Positions 26,335 to 34,194 of a stretch of DNA of 36,297 bases are shown here, one piece after another. The notes beneath the pieces were generated by a model. That model ran no database searches. It was not told the origin of the DNA and was given only the letters and a program-made list of their open reading frames with translations. The stretch is taken from contig JAGCSE010000223.1 of the NCBI GenBank assembly GCA_017964325.1, positions 1 through 36,297 on the forward strand, read 5' to 3'. The stretch's first letter is position 1; every line of letters starts with the position of its first letter. Both the position numbers and the translations under genes were made by a program. Origin of the DNA: Victivallales bacterium (GTDB lineage Bacteria; Verrucomicrobiota; Lentisphaeria; Oligosphaerales; Oligosphaeraceae).

Positions 26335-29300
26335 TTATTCTATAAGCGAGCGGAGGTCGTCGATTGTGAGGCGAGACGGTGCGGACTGTGCGGTCGCGCC
26401 GTCCATGATTTCATCGAAAAGCTCTTTCTTTTGCTCGATGAGAATCTGGACTTTCTCTTCGACGGTGTCCTTTGCGACGAATTTGTAGGCGAAGACAGGC
26501 TTGTCCTGTCCGATACGGTGCGTACGGTCGATGGCCTGCCGTTCGACGGCGGGATTCCACCATGGGTCGAAAAGGAAGACATAGTCGGCTTTGGTGAGTG
26601 TAAGTCCTGTTCCTGCGGCTTTCAGGCTGAGGAGGAAGACGGATGGATTTTCATCCGCGTCGAAATCTGCAACGAGTTGCGAGCGTTTGGCTACGGGAGT
26701 ATCGCCTGTGATGATGCGGTATGGGATGTTGAGTTCGTCCAGTTTGGGCGCAATCAAGTCGAGCATGGAGGTGAACTGGCTGAAGACAAGCGACGAATGG
26801 CCGCTGGCCTGCAAGTCCATGAGCTTTTCAAGCAACATCTCCAATTTGGCGGAACCTATTGGATTTTCGCGTTTTGTGACGAGTTGCGGATGGCAGCAGG
26901 CTTCGCGGAGACGAGTCAACGTGCCGAGAATTGAGCCAGTGCCGTGCTCCTTGAGGGCTGTTTGCCCCAACGCGAGCTGCGCGTCATAGAACGTACGTTG
27001 TTCGGACGATAGTTCTACGGAGATGATTTCCTCCGTTTTGGGCGGGAGTTCGGGCGCGACGAGCTGCTTGCTGCGGCGGATGAGCAGCGGGGCGATTTTG
27101 CGGCTGAGGGCGGTCAGCCCGCCTTGCCGCTGCATATATCTGCCTTGGAAATCGTCTCGATCGCCGAGGAAGCCTGGATTGAGGCGATTCATGATGGACC
27201 AGAGGTCGTTGGCGGAATTTTCCAGAGGCGTGCCCGTCAGGGCGATGGCGTGGACGGCATCCAGGCTGTTGACGGCGGCGGTGAGCTGGGCGGTTGGATT
27301 CTTGATGGCTTGCGCTTCGTCGAGAATTAAAAAGTCAAATTTCTGGGATTTAAGGAGTTCCGCATCTTGTCGTACAAGTGGGTAGTGGGTGACGAAAATT
27401 TCTGCCTGAGACTTTTTCAGAATGCGTTGCCGTTGAGCGGCGTTTCCCGTGATGGCGGCGATGGACAGCGACGGACAGAATCGGGCGGCCTGTCCAAGCC
27501 AGACGGGAACGACGGACGCGGGACAGACGACCAATGTCTTGAATGTTCCGCCGCAACGTTTTGCTTCATCCCGGAAGGCTTCAAGCATGGCGAGAATCTG
27601 AAGCGTCTTGCCGAGGCCCATGTCATCCGCAAGGATGGCTCCTACGCCGCAGACGACACGGTCCATGAGAAACTCCACGCCTTCGGTCTGGTATTTTCTT
27701 AAAATAGATGTAAAGTGTTCAGGCAGAGGAGGCAATGTAGGCGGCGGCTGTTCTGCCAGACGTTTTGCGAAAGCAGCCGTTTCGGGTGACATCTCCGTCT
27801 CGAAGGCGTTGGTGAGTTTTCGGACGATTTCTCCAGAATGGGCTGAAAGGTATGTTTCATCCGCGATGTTGGCGAGGCCGATTTCACGGAGTTTCTGGAG
27901 GGCTTCGCGGGCTTGTTCTGGATCAATGGAGAGCCATTTCCCGTCGCTAGATTTGAAATATGGAGATTGTCTTGAACCGCAATGTTTTAAATCTTCCGTT
28001 GAACACGTGGCACCGTCTCCGAAGGACCATTGCAGATTGAAAGTCGTGAACGCCTTTTGGTGGTTGTCGGCCATCAGATGGATGGTGGCGCTTTTTTTCT
28101 GGTCAATAAAGAGGCCAGCGATGGCGGGTGAGGCGGTCTTGTTCAATGATTCAGGAAGTCCATCCCAGAATTTCTTTAGAATCATCGCATTTTGAGGCGT
28201 TTCATAAAGTGAGCAAACATCGTCATTTAGAAAGGCTGGTGGGCTGAGTTTTCTGACTGTGTTTCGCAATGTGTCCATTTCCGCGATTTTGCCTTGACGG
28301 ATGTTGATTTTACCATGGTAGTATTTGATTTCAGCGGGCGGCGCCGTGTATCCGTCCAAGTCGAAAGGCTTGCCGTCTAGTTCAGCTTGGATGGTGAAAA
28401 AACCGTTCTGGACGTCCAATTTCACAGTGATGTCGCGGTTGCTTCCTGATAGATGATTAACGTGTTTTCCTGTAACGAGTTCGAGATGGCCGTTCAGAAG
28501 CCGCGGCAGTTCGGAATGGAGCCTTTCACGACGGATGCGGACTTTTCCGTTGCCATCCCAGAACGGTCCCATGTCGAATGGCGGTTTGAAGGCTTTCAAG
28601 GCGTTTCGGATGTCCTCCTTGTCAGGAGCGGTCATGATGATGTTCGCGATGTCGAGCAGGGTGGCGGAAGTGCCGTTTTGAAAGAGATATCGGAATACGG
28701 CATTGATGCAATCATTGTCGCTGACAAGTTCTATGGAGATGCCGGTTGGATGGCGGAGGGAGCTTGGGCGGTATGGCTTCTGGGAGTCGCGTTCGATGAA
28801 GCGGGTTGGATTGTCTTTCCAGCGTTCGAGCCATGTGTCGAAGATGTTGCGTTCCAAGGTGAAAGCCTGAGCCTTGAAAGGCAGCGACTTGGCGGCCTGC
28901 ATCGTGCGCAGCTTTGCGCTGCACCACGTGATGAACGAAATGTCTTCTGGCGACCAGTCGTATTGTGTATTTGGGCGGCGGACTTCAACGGACAGCTTGA
29001 GGAACTGTTGCAAAGTCAACAGTTCGCGCATGTCCAAAGTGCGTTGATAGAAGCGGATGACGATCAGTTTCGTGACTGAGTGCAGATCGACTTCGGCTTC
29101 GATTTTGGCTTTTGGCTTTTGGATGGCGGGAGTGGCATCCGCTGGCGGTTCTGGATTGACGATGGGGAGAACTGGCTGGTTTGGAGAGGTTTGCGTAAAG
29201 AATGACTCTCTTGGGGAAGGGAAGGAGACGGGATGCGGCTTGGCTGCTTCTGAGGATGGTTTGGGCGGGGGAGCAGGAGTTTTTGGCGGTTGCGGAGTCG

Positions 29301-29655
29301 TTGTCTCATTGGTGGGGCGACCGATTGTATCGATCCATTTTTCGCGAAGGAAGACGGTATTGACAAGAATGCAGGAAACATAGTCATGGACACAATGGGC
29401 TCCTGGAGCGTTGCATGTACAGGATCGCATCCAGATGCCGTCCTTCAATATCCATGTGTTGAAATTATTGCCGATTCGTGCTTTAAGAGATGTATCCGTC
29501 CATTGCAGAAAGAGGCCTTCTTCGTTAAGGCTGTCCATGATGCGAATTCCGATTGTACGGATGGCATACGAGAACATGGAGGAAAGCTGCGTGTTTTTTG
29601 GCCATAAAGGCAGCCATACAGGCGGTGTACTGGGATGTGGGATGTTATTGAGCAT
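26335..29655 (-). CDS. SWIM zinc-finger SNF2-family helicase
   Basis: A 1106-residue protein. A SWIM finger CxC-x6-CxH (C79, C81, C88, H90) is near the N-terminus, then a Pro-rich linker (about 118-180) and a middle region. The SNF2 ATPase starts near 645: motif I DDMGLGKT, DEAQ box in LDEAQAIKN, motif III LTGTPLENS, and motif VI QAIDRTHRIGQ near 1045. These are DNA-dependent translocases of the bacterial RapA/HepA-like group. The ATG at 29655 follows a small hairpin and lacks a Shine-Dalgarno. The Met at residue 27 (29577) is an alternative, because SWIM-SNF2 homology probably begins about there. Confidence 0.9.
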   Translation of the reverse strand: MLNNIPHPSTPPVWLPLWPKNTQLSSMFSYAIRTIGIRIMDSLNEEGLFLQWTDTSLKARIGNNFNTWILKDGIWMRSCTCNAPGAHCVHDYVSCILVNTVFLREKWIDTIGRPTNETTTPQPPKTPAPPPKPSSEAAKPHPVSFPSPRESFFTQTSPNQPVLPIVNPEPPADATPAIQKPKAKIEAEVDLHSVTKLIVIRFYQRTLDMRELLTLQQFLKLSVEVRRPNTQYDWSPEDISFITWCSAKLRTMQAAKSLPFKAQAFTLERNIFDTWLERWKDNPTRFIERDSQKPYRPSSLRHPTGISIELVSDNDCINAVFRYLFQNGTSATLLDIANIIMTAPDKEDIRNALKAFKPPFDMGPFWDGNGKVRIRRERLHSELPRLLNGHLELVTGKHVNHLSGSNRDITVKLDVQNGFFTIQAELDGKPFDLDGYTAPPAEIKYYHGKINIRQGKIAEMDTLRNTVRKLSPPAFLNDDVCSLYETPQNAMILKKFWDGLPESLNKTASPAIAGLFIDQKKSATIHLMADNHQKAFTTFNLQWSFGDGATCSTEDLKHCGSRQSPYFKSSDGKWLSIDPEQAREALQKLREIGLANIADETYLSAHSGEIVRKLTNAFETEMSPETAAFAKRLAEQPPPTLPPLPEHFTSILRKYQTEGVEFLMDRVVCGVGAILADDMGLGKTLQILAMLEAFRDEAKRCGGTFKTLVVCPASVVPVWLGQAARFCPSLSIAAITGNAAQRQRILKKSQAEIFVTHYPLVRQDAELLKSQKFDFLILDEAQAIKNPTAQLTAAVNSLDAVHAIALTGTPLENSANDLWSIMNRLNPGFLGDRDDFQGRYMQRQGGLTALSRKIAPLLIRRSKQLVAPELPPKTEEIISVELSSEQRTFYDAQLALGQTALKEHGTGSILGTLTRLREACCHPQLVTKRENPIGSAKLEMLLEKLMDLQASGHSSLVFSQFTSMLDLIAPKLDELNIPYRIITGDTPVAKRSQLVADFDADENPSVFLLSLKAAGTGLTLTKADYVFLFDPWWNPAVERQAIDRTHRIGQDKPVFAYKFVAKDTVEEKVQILIEQKKELFDEIMDGATAQSAPSRLTIDDLRSLIE

Positions 29656-29668
29656 TCAATATTTACGC

Positions 29669-29686
29669 AATGCCGTCCGCGGCATT
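29669..29686 (-). other. Small hairpin between DUF362 and SNF2 genes
   Basis: Perfect 7-bp arms AATGCCG/CGGCATT around a 4-nt loop lie within the 38-bp gap, 8 bp after the DUF362 stop and 14 bp before the SNF2 start. No T-tract follows, so it is not a simple terminator. It could act as an mRNA processing or translation-modulating structure. Confidence 0.45.
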
Positions 29687-29693
29687 CAGAAGA

Positions 29694-30929
29694 TTACTTG
29701 GCGATGAATTTGTTTACGGGGATGATGGTGACAAGCCAGCCGAGCATCCTGTGGATTCCACGGCAGATGGCTTGGATGTGGAAGATTCTGTCCAGCAGGC
29801 TTTTCTTGAGGATGATGGCCTTGGCGGGGCAGAACTCATGGCAGCAGTAGCAGCGGATGCAGGTTTTGGCGTTGAGTTCCTTTCCAGCGGCGGCGAGCGG
29901 TGTGATGGCCGCCGGCTTGACGGGGCAGCCGTTTTGGCAACGCAGGCATTTGACGCATTTTCCCTTTATGATAAAAGGGCGCGGGACGATTTGCGAACGG
30001 AGCCATTTGAGGGCGGCCTTCGGAAGCGGAAGAATGCGCATGATGTTGGCGGGGGCGTGGATAAGCTCAAAATCTGGAATCTTCAACTGCTCGACGGTCG
30101 CGCCGCGGACATCAATGTCCGCAAGGCGTGTCACGCCAAAATCCGCCCGCCTCGCCGCCATGAGAATCGGAATATCCTCTGGCTGCAGGCCGACGATGGC
30201 GGCGGCGACGGTATCGACGGCCGCCAAATCCGTCCCCGCGATGACGGCTCCGATTTTGCGCGGCGTGCCGCTGTTGGGGCCAGGGCCTTCCATGCCGATG
30301 ACGGCATCGACGATTGCCAAGGCGGGTTTGGCCGTGCGGTTGATATCGACAATCAAATCCGCCAGCCGGTCGCGGTTTTGGAAGCGGAAATGGAATTGCG
30401 CTTTCGCCATGCCTGGAATGAGGCCGTATTGATTCTTAAGTGCGCAGGTGAAAGCCATTTGTGAATGAGTCTTCAATTTCGGGAGCGTGATGAGAACGTC
30501 GTTTTCCGCCAATTGATCTGTCAATTCAAGGTGTTTAATCAGTCGATTTTCGTCATTTTCATAGACTTTTGTTCCGACAAAATCGACGATTTGCGTCTTT
30601 GTTTCCTCCGCGACGGCGGTCAGGCCCGCCAGACGCGAGACGGATGTGGCGGTGCCGACGCCTGGTCCGTCTCCGAAACGAACGGAGCCCGCCTTCGCTT
30701 CCTGCACTTCTTCGATGACGGCTTTCAGGATAGCGGGATGGGTCGTGACGGCCAGTTCGGGCTTTGCGGGCGCGACAAGATTTGGTTTCAGAAGCACACG
30801 CTGGCCAGGCTTGACAAAAGTCGATATGCCGCCAAATGGTTCCAATACGGACTTTATGGTTTTGCGGACGGCTGTGGAATCGTCATAGCCATCCAACAGG
30901 GCGATGCTGACAATTGGTTTATCTGGCAT
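29694..30929 (-). CDS. DUF362 protein with two C-terminal 4Fe-4S clusters
   Basis: A 411-residue protein. Residues about 1-300 are a DUF362 domain (VLLKPNLV, FGDGPGVGTA, LPKLKTHSQMAFTCALKNQYG, AGTDLAAVDTVAA). A dicluster ferredoxin part follows, with C325-x2-C328-x2-C331-x3-C335 and C357-x2-C360-x2-C363-x3-C367. An amphipathic/hydrophobic tail (about 378-407) might touch the membrane. The DUF362-ferredoxin combination is common in anaerobes and is presumed to be redox-related, but its reaction is unknown. It lies 18 bp behind the upstream membrane-protein gene. Confidence 0.9.
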   Translation of the reverse strand: MPDKPIVSIALLDGYDDSTAVRKTIKSVLEPFGGISTFVKPGQRVLLKPNLVAPAKPELAVTTHPAILKAVIEEVQEAKAGSVRFGDGPGVGTATSVSRLAGLTAVAEETKTQIVDFVGTKVYENDENRLIKHLELTDQLAENDVLITLPKLKTHSQMAFTCALKNQYGLIPGMAKAQFHFRFQNRDRLADLIVDINRTAKPALAIVDAVIGMEGPGPNSGTPRKIGAVIAGTDLAAVDTVAAAIVGLQPEDIPILMAARRADFGVTRLADIDVRGATVEQLKIPDFELIHAPANIMRILPLPKAALKWLRSQIVPRPFIIKGKCVKCLRCQNGCPVKPAAITPLAAAGKELNAKTCIRCYCCHEFCPAKAIILKKSLLDRIFHIQAICRGIHRMLGWLVTIIPVNKFIAK

Positions 30930-30947
30930 GGCAATGGTTCCGCACGT

Positions 30948-31574
30948 CTATTTAGCACCAGAAGGAGATTTCCTGTCTTTGTCCATGATGTCAAGAGGTC
31001 CTTTCAGGATAAGCAGGATAATTGTCGCCAATATATAACAAATAAGGAAGACAAATAGGTAGCTCCAATAGAGTGCAGGGATGACGTTCACGAGAAACGA
31101 CGGGAGCTTTGTTTCCAGCCATGGTGTCAGTGGCGGCCCGAAATACCGTGCGCCGAAGCTGCCTGCGGCCAGGCAAACCGTCATGATGATGTAGCGGATG
31201 AGCTGTTTCGCGATTCTCATGAGGAGGGTGGCGGCCGCCAGAGCTCCCAGCGTGAGGAGGAGGGCTTTCCACCAATCTTTCCGCCAGTCGAACTCGCCTT
31301 CATGGAAATTAAGCGTCTCCAGCGACTGCGCATAATTCGTGCGCGGATGGGGCTCCTCCATATCTGGCTGTTCCTTAACTTGTTCTGGCTGATTAGGTTC
31401 CGCCGATTCGGCAGGTTGTGCCACTGGCGTTTCATTGACGACCGCCTGTTTTTCGGGAACAGGCGGTGGCGGCGGAAGTTTCAGTTTGTCAAACAGTCCG
31501 TTTCCCGCTCCTTTGATTTCCGCCGTGATGAAGGCCAGGCACAACAGGAGAATGGCGACGCTGGCCTTGCGCAT
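30948..31574 (-). CDS. Exported, Pro-rich membrane protein of unknown function
   Basis: A 208-residue protein from the ATG at 31572-31574, chosen because it begins a signal peptide (MRKASVAILLLCLAFITAEIKG). An in-frame ATG at 31625 would add 17 residues and cannot be excluded. A Pro/Glu/Gln-rich linker (about 30-85) with a run of five prolines is followed by hydrophobic segments: one ending AAATLLMRIA, one around YIIMTVCLAAGS, and a long one near the C-terminus (YWSYLFVFLICYILATIILLIL). No family is recognised. It directly follows the flotillin gene and may be a partner of that membrane complex. Confidence 0.7.
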   Translation of the reverse strand: MRKASVAILLLCLAFITAEIKGAGNGLFDKLKLPPPPPVPEKQAVVNETPVAQPAESAEPNQPEQVKEQPDMEEPHPRTNYAQSLETLNFHEGEFDWRKDWWKALLLTLGALAAATLLMRIAKQLIRYIIMTVCLAAGSFGARYFGPPLTPWLETKLPSFLVNVIPALYWSYLFVFLICYILATIILLILKGPLDIMDKDRKSPSGAK

Positions 31575-31662
31575 CAGGCGCCCTTTCAGGATGAAATAAA
31601 GGAACGAAAATGGATTGAATGACATGTTTTAGGATTCGACGGCATGGACGGAAAACGCCGTG

Positions 31663-33219
31663 TTATGCGTTTTCATTGTTTTTGGGCTGTTCAGGCTGTT
31701 CAGTCTGCTGCGGCTGTTCGCCGTTGGCTTGCGTTTTGTGCTCTTCGTCCATCTTGCCTAGGTAGTGCGGCAGTTCGAGACCCGCCATCTTGGCGATTTC
31801 ATGGAGCGGCGGGAGGCTTTGGACCATGCCGCTGAGGAAATTGGCGGTGGAGGACTTGCCAGTGCCGCCGGCGTTGTCCCAGACCATGACTTTGTCGATC
31901 TTGATATGCTTGATGGCTTCTGTCTGCATGGCGACGATGTCGTGCAGTTTTTCGATGATGAGCATTTGTGCGGCGGCGTTGGAGTCGCCTGCGCAGGATT
32001 CGTAGATTTTCTGGAAACCTTGTCCTTTGGCCTGCAGGAGTTCGAAGTTACCTTTGGCTTCTGCCTGCAGTTTTGCGAAGATGGCGTCCGCCTGGCCTTG
32101 CGCTTCGAGACGGACCTTTTCGGCCTGCGCCTTTGCGGCGATTTCAATCTGTTGCTTCTGGATTTCCGCGGGAACGATGATTTCGGCGTGCTGACGTTCG
32201 GCTTCCATGACGGCGCGGGCCTTCTGGGCTTCCGCTTCCGCATCGAACTGGGCCTGTTGGACACGGGCCTGTGCGATCTGTTTGGCGGCTTCCGTCCTGC
32301 GATATGCTTCGGCTTCCGCTTCATAGCGTTCTGCGTTGGATTTGGCGATTTCAATGGCGGCGAGGTTTTCGCCCTGTGTTGCGGTTGCGTCGGCCTGTTT
32401 GATGGCGATACGGCGTTCGCGGTTGGCTTCGGCTTCGCCGGCGGCGGCCTTCGCGTCGGCCTCCGTCACGGCGACACGGCGTTCGCGGTCGGCTTCCGCT
32501 TCACCGGCGGCGGCTTCGGCTTCCGCCTTGGAGACGGCGATACGCTCCGCCTTCTGGGCTTCGGCGGCGCCGATGCTACCTTTGCGGGTTTCTTCCGCGA
32601 CGTCGATTTTCGCCTTGTTGATGGCTCCTGCGGCGGCGCGCTTACCGATGGCGACGATGTATCCGGATTCATCCGTGATATCCGTGATGTTGACGTTCAG
32701 GAGGACGAGACCGATTTTCTTAAGTTCTTCTGCGACATTGGCTTCAACTGCGCGGAGGAAGGTTTCGCGGTCCGCGTTGATTTCCTCGATCATCATGGAT
32801 GCGATGACGAGACGGAGCTGACCGAAGATGATATCCTTTGCGAGTTCGGAGATGGCGTCCGGGCTCTGCCCGAAGAGTCGTTCCGCCGCGTTGCCCATGA
32901 TTTCAGGCTCCGTGGAGACGCCGACCGTGAAGACCGAGGGGACGTTGATTCGGATGTTCTGTTTACACAACGCGTTGTCCAAGTTTACCGTGATCTGCAA
33001 CGGCCTCAAGGAGATGTAGCCGAAATCCTGAAAGATCGGCCAGACGAATTTCGCGCCGCCGTGGATGCACTTGGAGGCTTCGTGGCCGCCTGTTTTACCA
33101 TAGATGACCATGATTCTGTCCGACGGGCATTTTCGGTAGCATTTTACGAGTGACAGAAAGACTGCGAGGACAACGATTGCCGCGAAGAAGGCAAGTACGA
33201 TGATGTTCGTTGGTTCCAT
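31663..33219 (-). CDS. Flotillin-like SPFH-domain membrane scaffold protein
   Basis: A 518-residue protein with a strong AAAGGAGA ribosome site. It has an N-terminal membrane segment (about 5-26), an SPFH domain (about 30-210; VYGK-like IYGKTGGHEASK, HGGAKFVWPIFQ) and a long Ala/Glu coiled coil (about 200-400). A 22-residue direct repeat is visible at 229-250 and 251-272 (AAAGEAEA(D/N)RERR in each). The C-terminal domain is conserved (MLIIEKLHDIVAMQTEAIKHIKIDKVMVWD) and the tail is Gln/Pro-rich. Flotillins such as B. subtilis FloT organise membrane microdomains. The NfeD/YuaF-like gene is 38 bp upstream, which is the classical pairing. Confidence 0.93.
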   Translation of the reverse strand: MEPTNIIVLAFFAAIVVLAVFLSLVKCYRKCPSDRIMVIYGKTGGHEASKCIHGGAKFVWPIFQDFGYISLRPLQITVNLDNALCKQNIRINVPSVFTVGVSTEPEIMGNAAERLFGQSPDAISELAKDIIFGQLRLVIASMMIEEINADRETFLRAVEANVAEELKKIGLVLLNVNITDITDESGYIVAIGKRAAAGAINKAKIDVAEETRKGSIGAAEAQKAERIAVSKAEAEAAAGEAEADRERRVAVTEADAKAAAGEAEANRERRIAIKQADATATQGENLAAIEIAKSNAERYEAEAEAYRRTEAAKQIAQARVQQAQFDAEAEAQKARAVMEAERQHAEIIVPAEIQKQQIEIAAKAQAEKVRLEAQGQADAIFAKLQAEAKGNFELLQAKGQGFQKIYESCAGDSNAAAQMLIIEKLHDIVAMQTEAIKHIKIDKVMVWDNAGGTGKSSTANFLSGMVQSLPPLHEIAKMAGLELPHYLGKMDEEHKTQANGEQPQQTEQPEQPKNNENA

Positions 33220-33257
33220 GGACGGTTCTCCTTTGGTTTGCTATAAGTGATTTATAA

Positions 33258-33857
33258 TTAAATAGTTTTGACAAGATATGTGTTGCTTCCGATGAACTGT
33301 ACGATGGTGATGGTCTGGCCGGAGGCGATTGGCTCGTCCGAAAGCGCTTCGATTTCGCGCGTGCAGGCGTCCAGCTTGACAATCGCCTTTCCGCCAGGAG
33401 CGCGTCCGCCTGGAATGGACAGATAGACGGAACCGCTTTTGCCGATGTAGTCTTTCGGCGAGATATTGCCCGACTGCTGCATCTTGAGGAGCAGGGCGAT
33501 GAGGACGGAGATGATGACCATCATGGTGATGCCGCTGACCAAGGCGATGGCGAAACCACCCCAGCCATACTGTTTGAAGCATACACCGCCCCATCCATAG
33601 AATGTCAGGAAAGCCATGATGCTTTTGAGCGAGAAGAAATTGACATGAAGCGCGTCTGCGCTTTGGGTCGCTTCAATGTGGTCGATATCTGATGCGTCCT
33701 GTCCGTCCATATCGTCTGGAATGCCGTCGCCATCCGCGTCTTCGCCACCGTGTCCGAATCCAACCAGTGTCATGATGAATTGGATGACGAAAATCGTCGT
33801 CCCGAAGATGGCGATGAACAAGTAACTGTTTTCAAAGAGTTTGTAGATGTTGTTCAT
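33258..33857 (-). CDS. NfeD/YuaF-like membrane protein (flotillin partner)
   Basis: A 199-residue protein starting at the ATG at 33855-33857, with an almost ideal GAGGAGGT ribosome site. Membrane segment 1 spans about 11-34. An exposed loop follows containing DADGDGIPDDMDGQD (41-55), which has the Asp spacing of a calcium-binding thrombospondin type-3/EF-hand-like loop. More hydrophobic segments are at about 75-90 and 98-125. The C-terminal OB-fold (about 135-199) is like NfeD. YuaF and other NfeD proteins act with flotillins or SPFH proteases. The acidic loop is not part of the usual family plan that I know. Confidence 0.85.
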   Translation of the reverse strand: MNNIYKLFENSYLFIAIFGTTIFVIQFIMTLVGFGHGGEDADGDGIPDDMDGQDASDIDHIEATQSADALHVNFFSLKSIMAFLTFYGWGGVCFKQYGWGGFAIALVSGITMMVIISVLIALLLKMQQSGNISPKDYIGKSGSVYLSIPGGRAPGGKAIVKLDACTREIEALSDEPIASGQTITIVQFIGSNTYLVKTI

Positions 33858-33957
33858 GATGACCTCCTCGATTGGTGTGCCGTTGGTGCGTTTTTTCACG
33901 ACAGCCATGCCAAGGCCAGTTCGTGCCGCGCCGTTGCTCTGACAACATTATGCCTAT

Positions 33958-33986
33958 ATTATAAATTATAGTTTAGTTCTTTTCAA
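33958..33986 (-). promoter_or_regulatory. Near-consensus sigma70 promoter of the NfeD-flotillin cluster
   Basis: On the minus strand TTGAAA (33981-33986), exactly 17 bp, TATAAT (33958-33963). The 5' leader to the NfeD start is about 95 nt. This is the best-looking promoter in the window and may drive the whole minus-strand train. Confidence 0.8.
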
Positions 33987-34080
33987 GTGGAACGAGGGGA
34001 GAAAAGGTAAAATCGTCATTTTACGAAAAGTTTTCAGTGAACGGCAGATGGTTTTTACGACATGAATGCACTGCGAATGA
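33987..34080. other. Divergent intergenic spacer
   Basis: This stretch belongs to the 337-bp gap between the NfeD gene and serA. Apart from the two promoters on either side I see no gene, RNA or strong hairpin in it. Confidence 0.5.
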
Positions 34081-34109
34081 TTGGCGAATCGGACGTTAGA
34101 GGCTATATT
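34081..34109 (+). promoter_or_regulatory. Possible sigma70 promoter of serA
   Basis: TTGGCG (34081-34086), 17 bp, TATATT (34104-34109). The leader to the serA ATG is about 80 nt. Confidence 0.5.
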
Positions 34110-34194
34110 AATACACATTAAATATTTTTTTATCTTGCTCTCTTTGGCAGGAGGGCGGGAAAATGGAAACGACAATAGCAAAGGAAAGACGTCA

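Noticed and set aside
31765..33153. Long open frame (462 codons) antisense to flotillin
   Set aside because: It mirrors the Ala/Glu-rich coiled coil of flotillin; its product is a Gly/Phe/Asp-rich shadow with no family, and flotillin has a strong ribosome site and clear domains.
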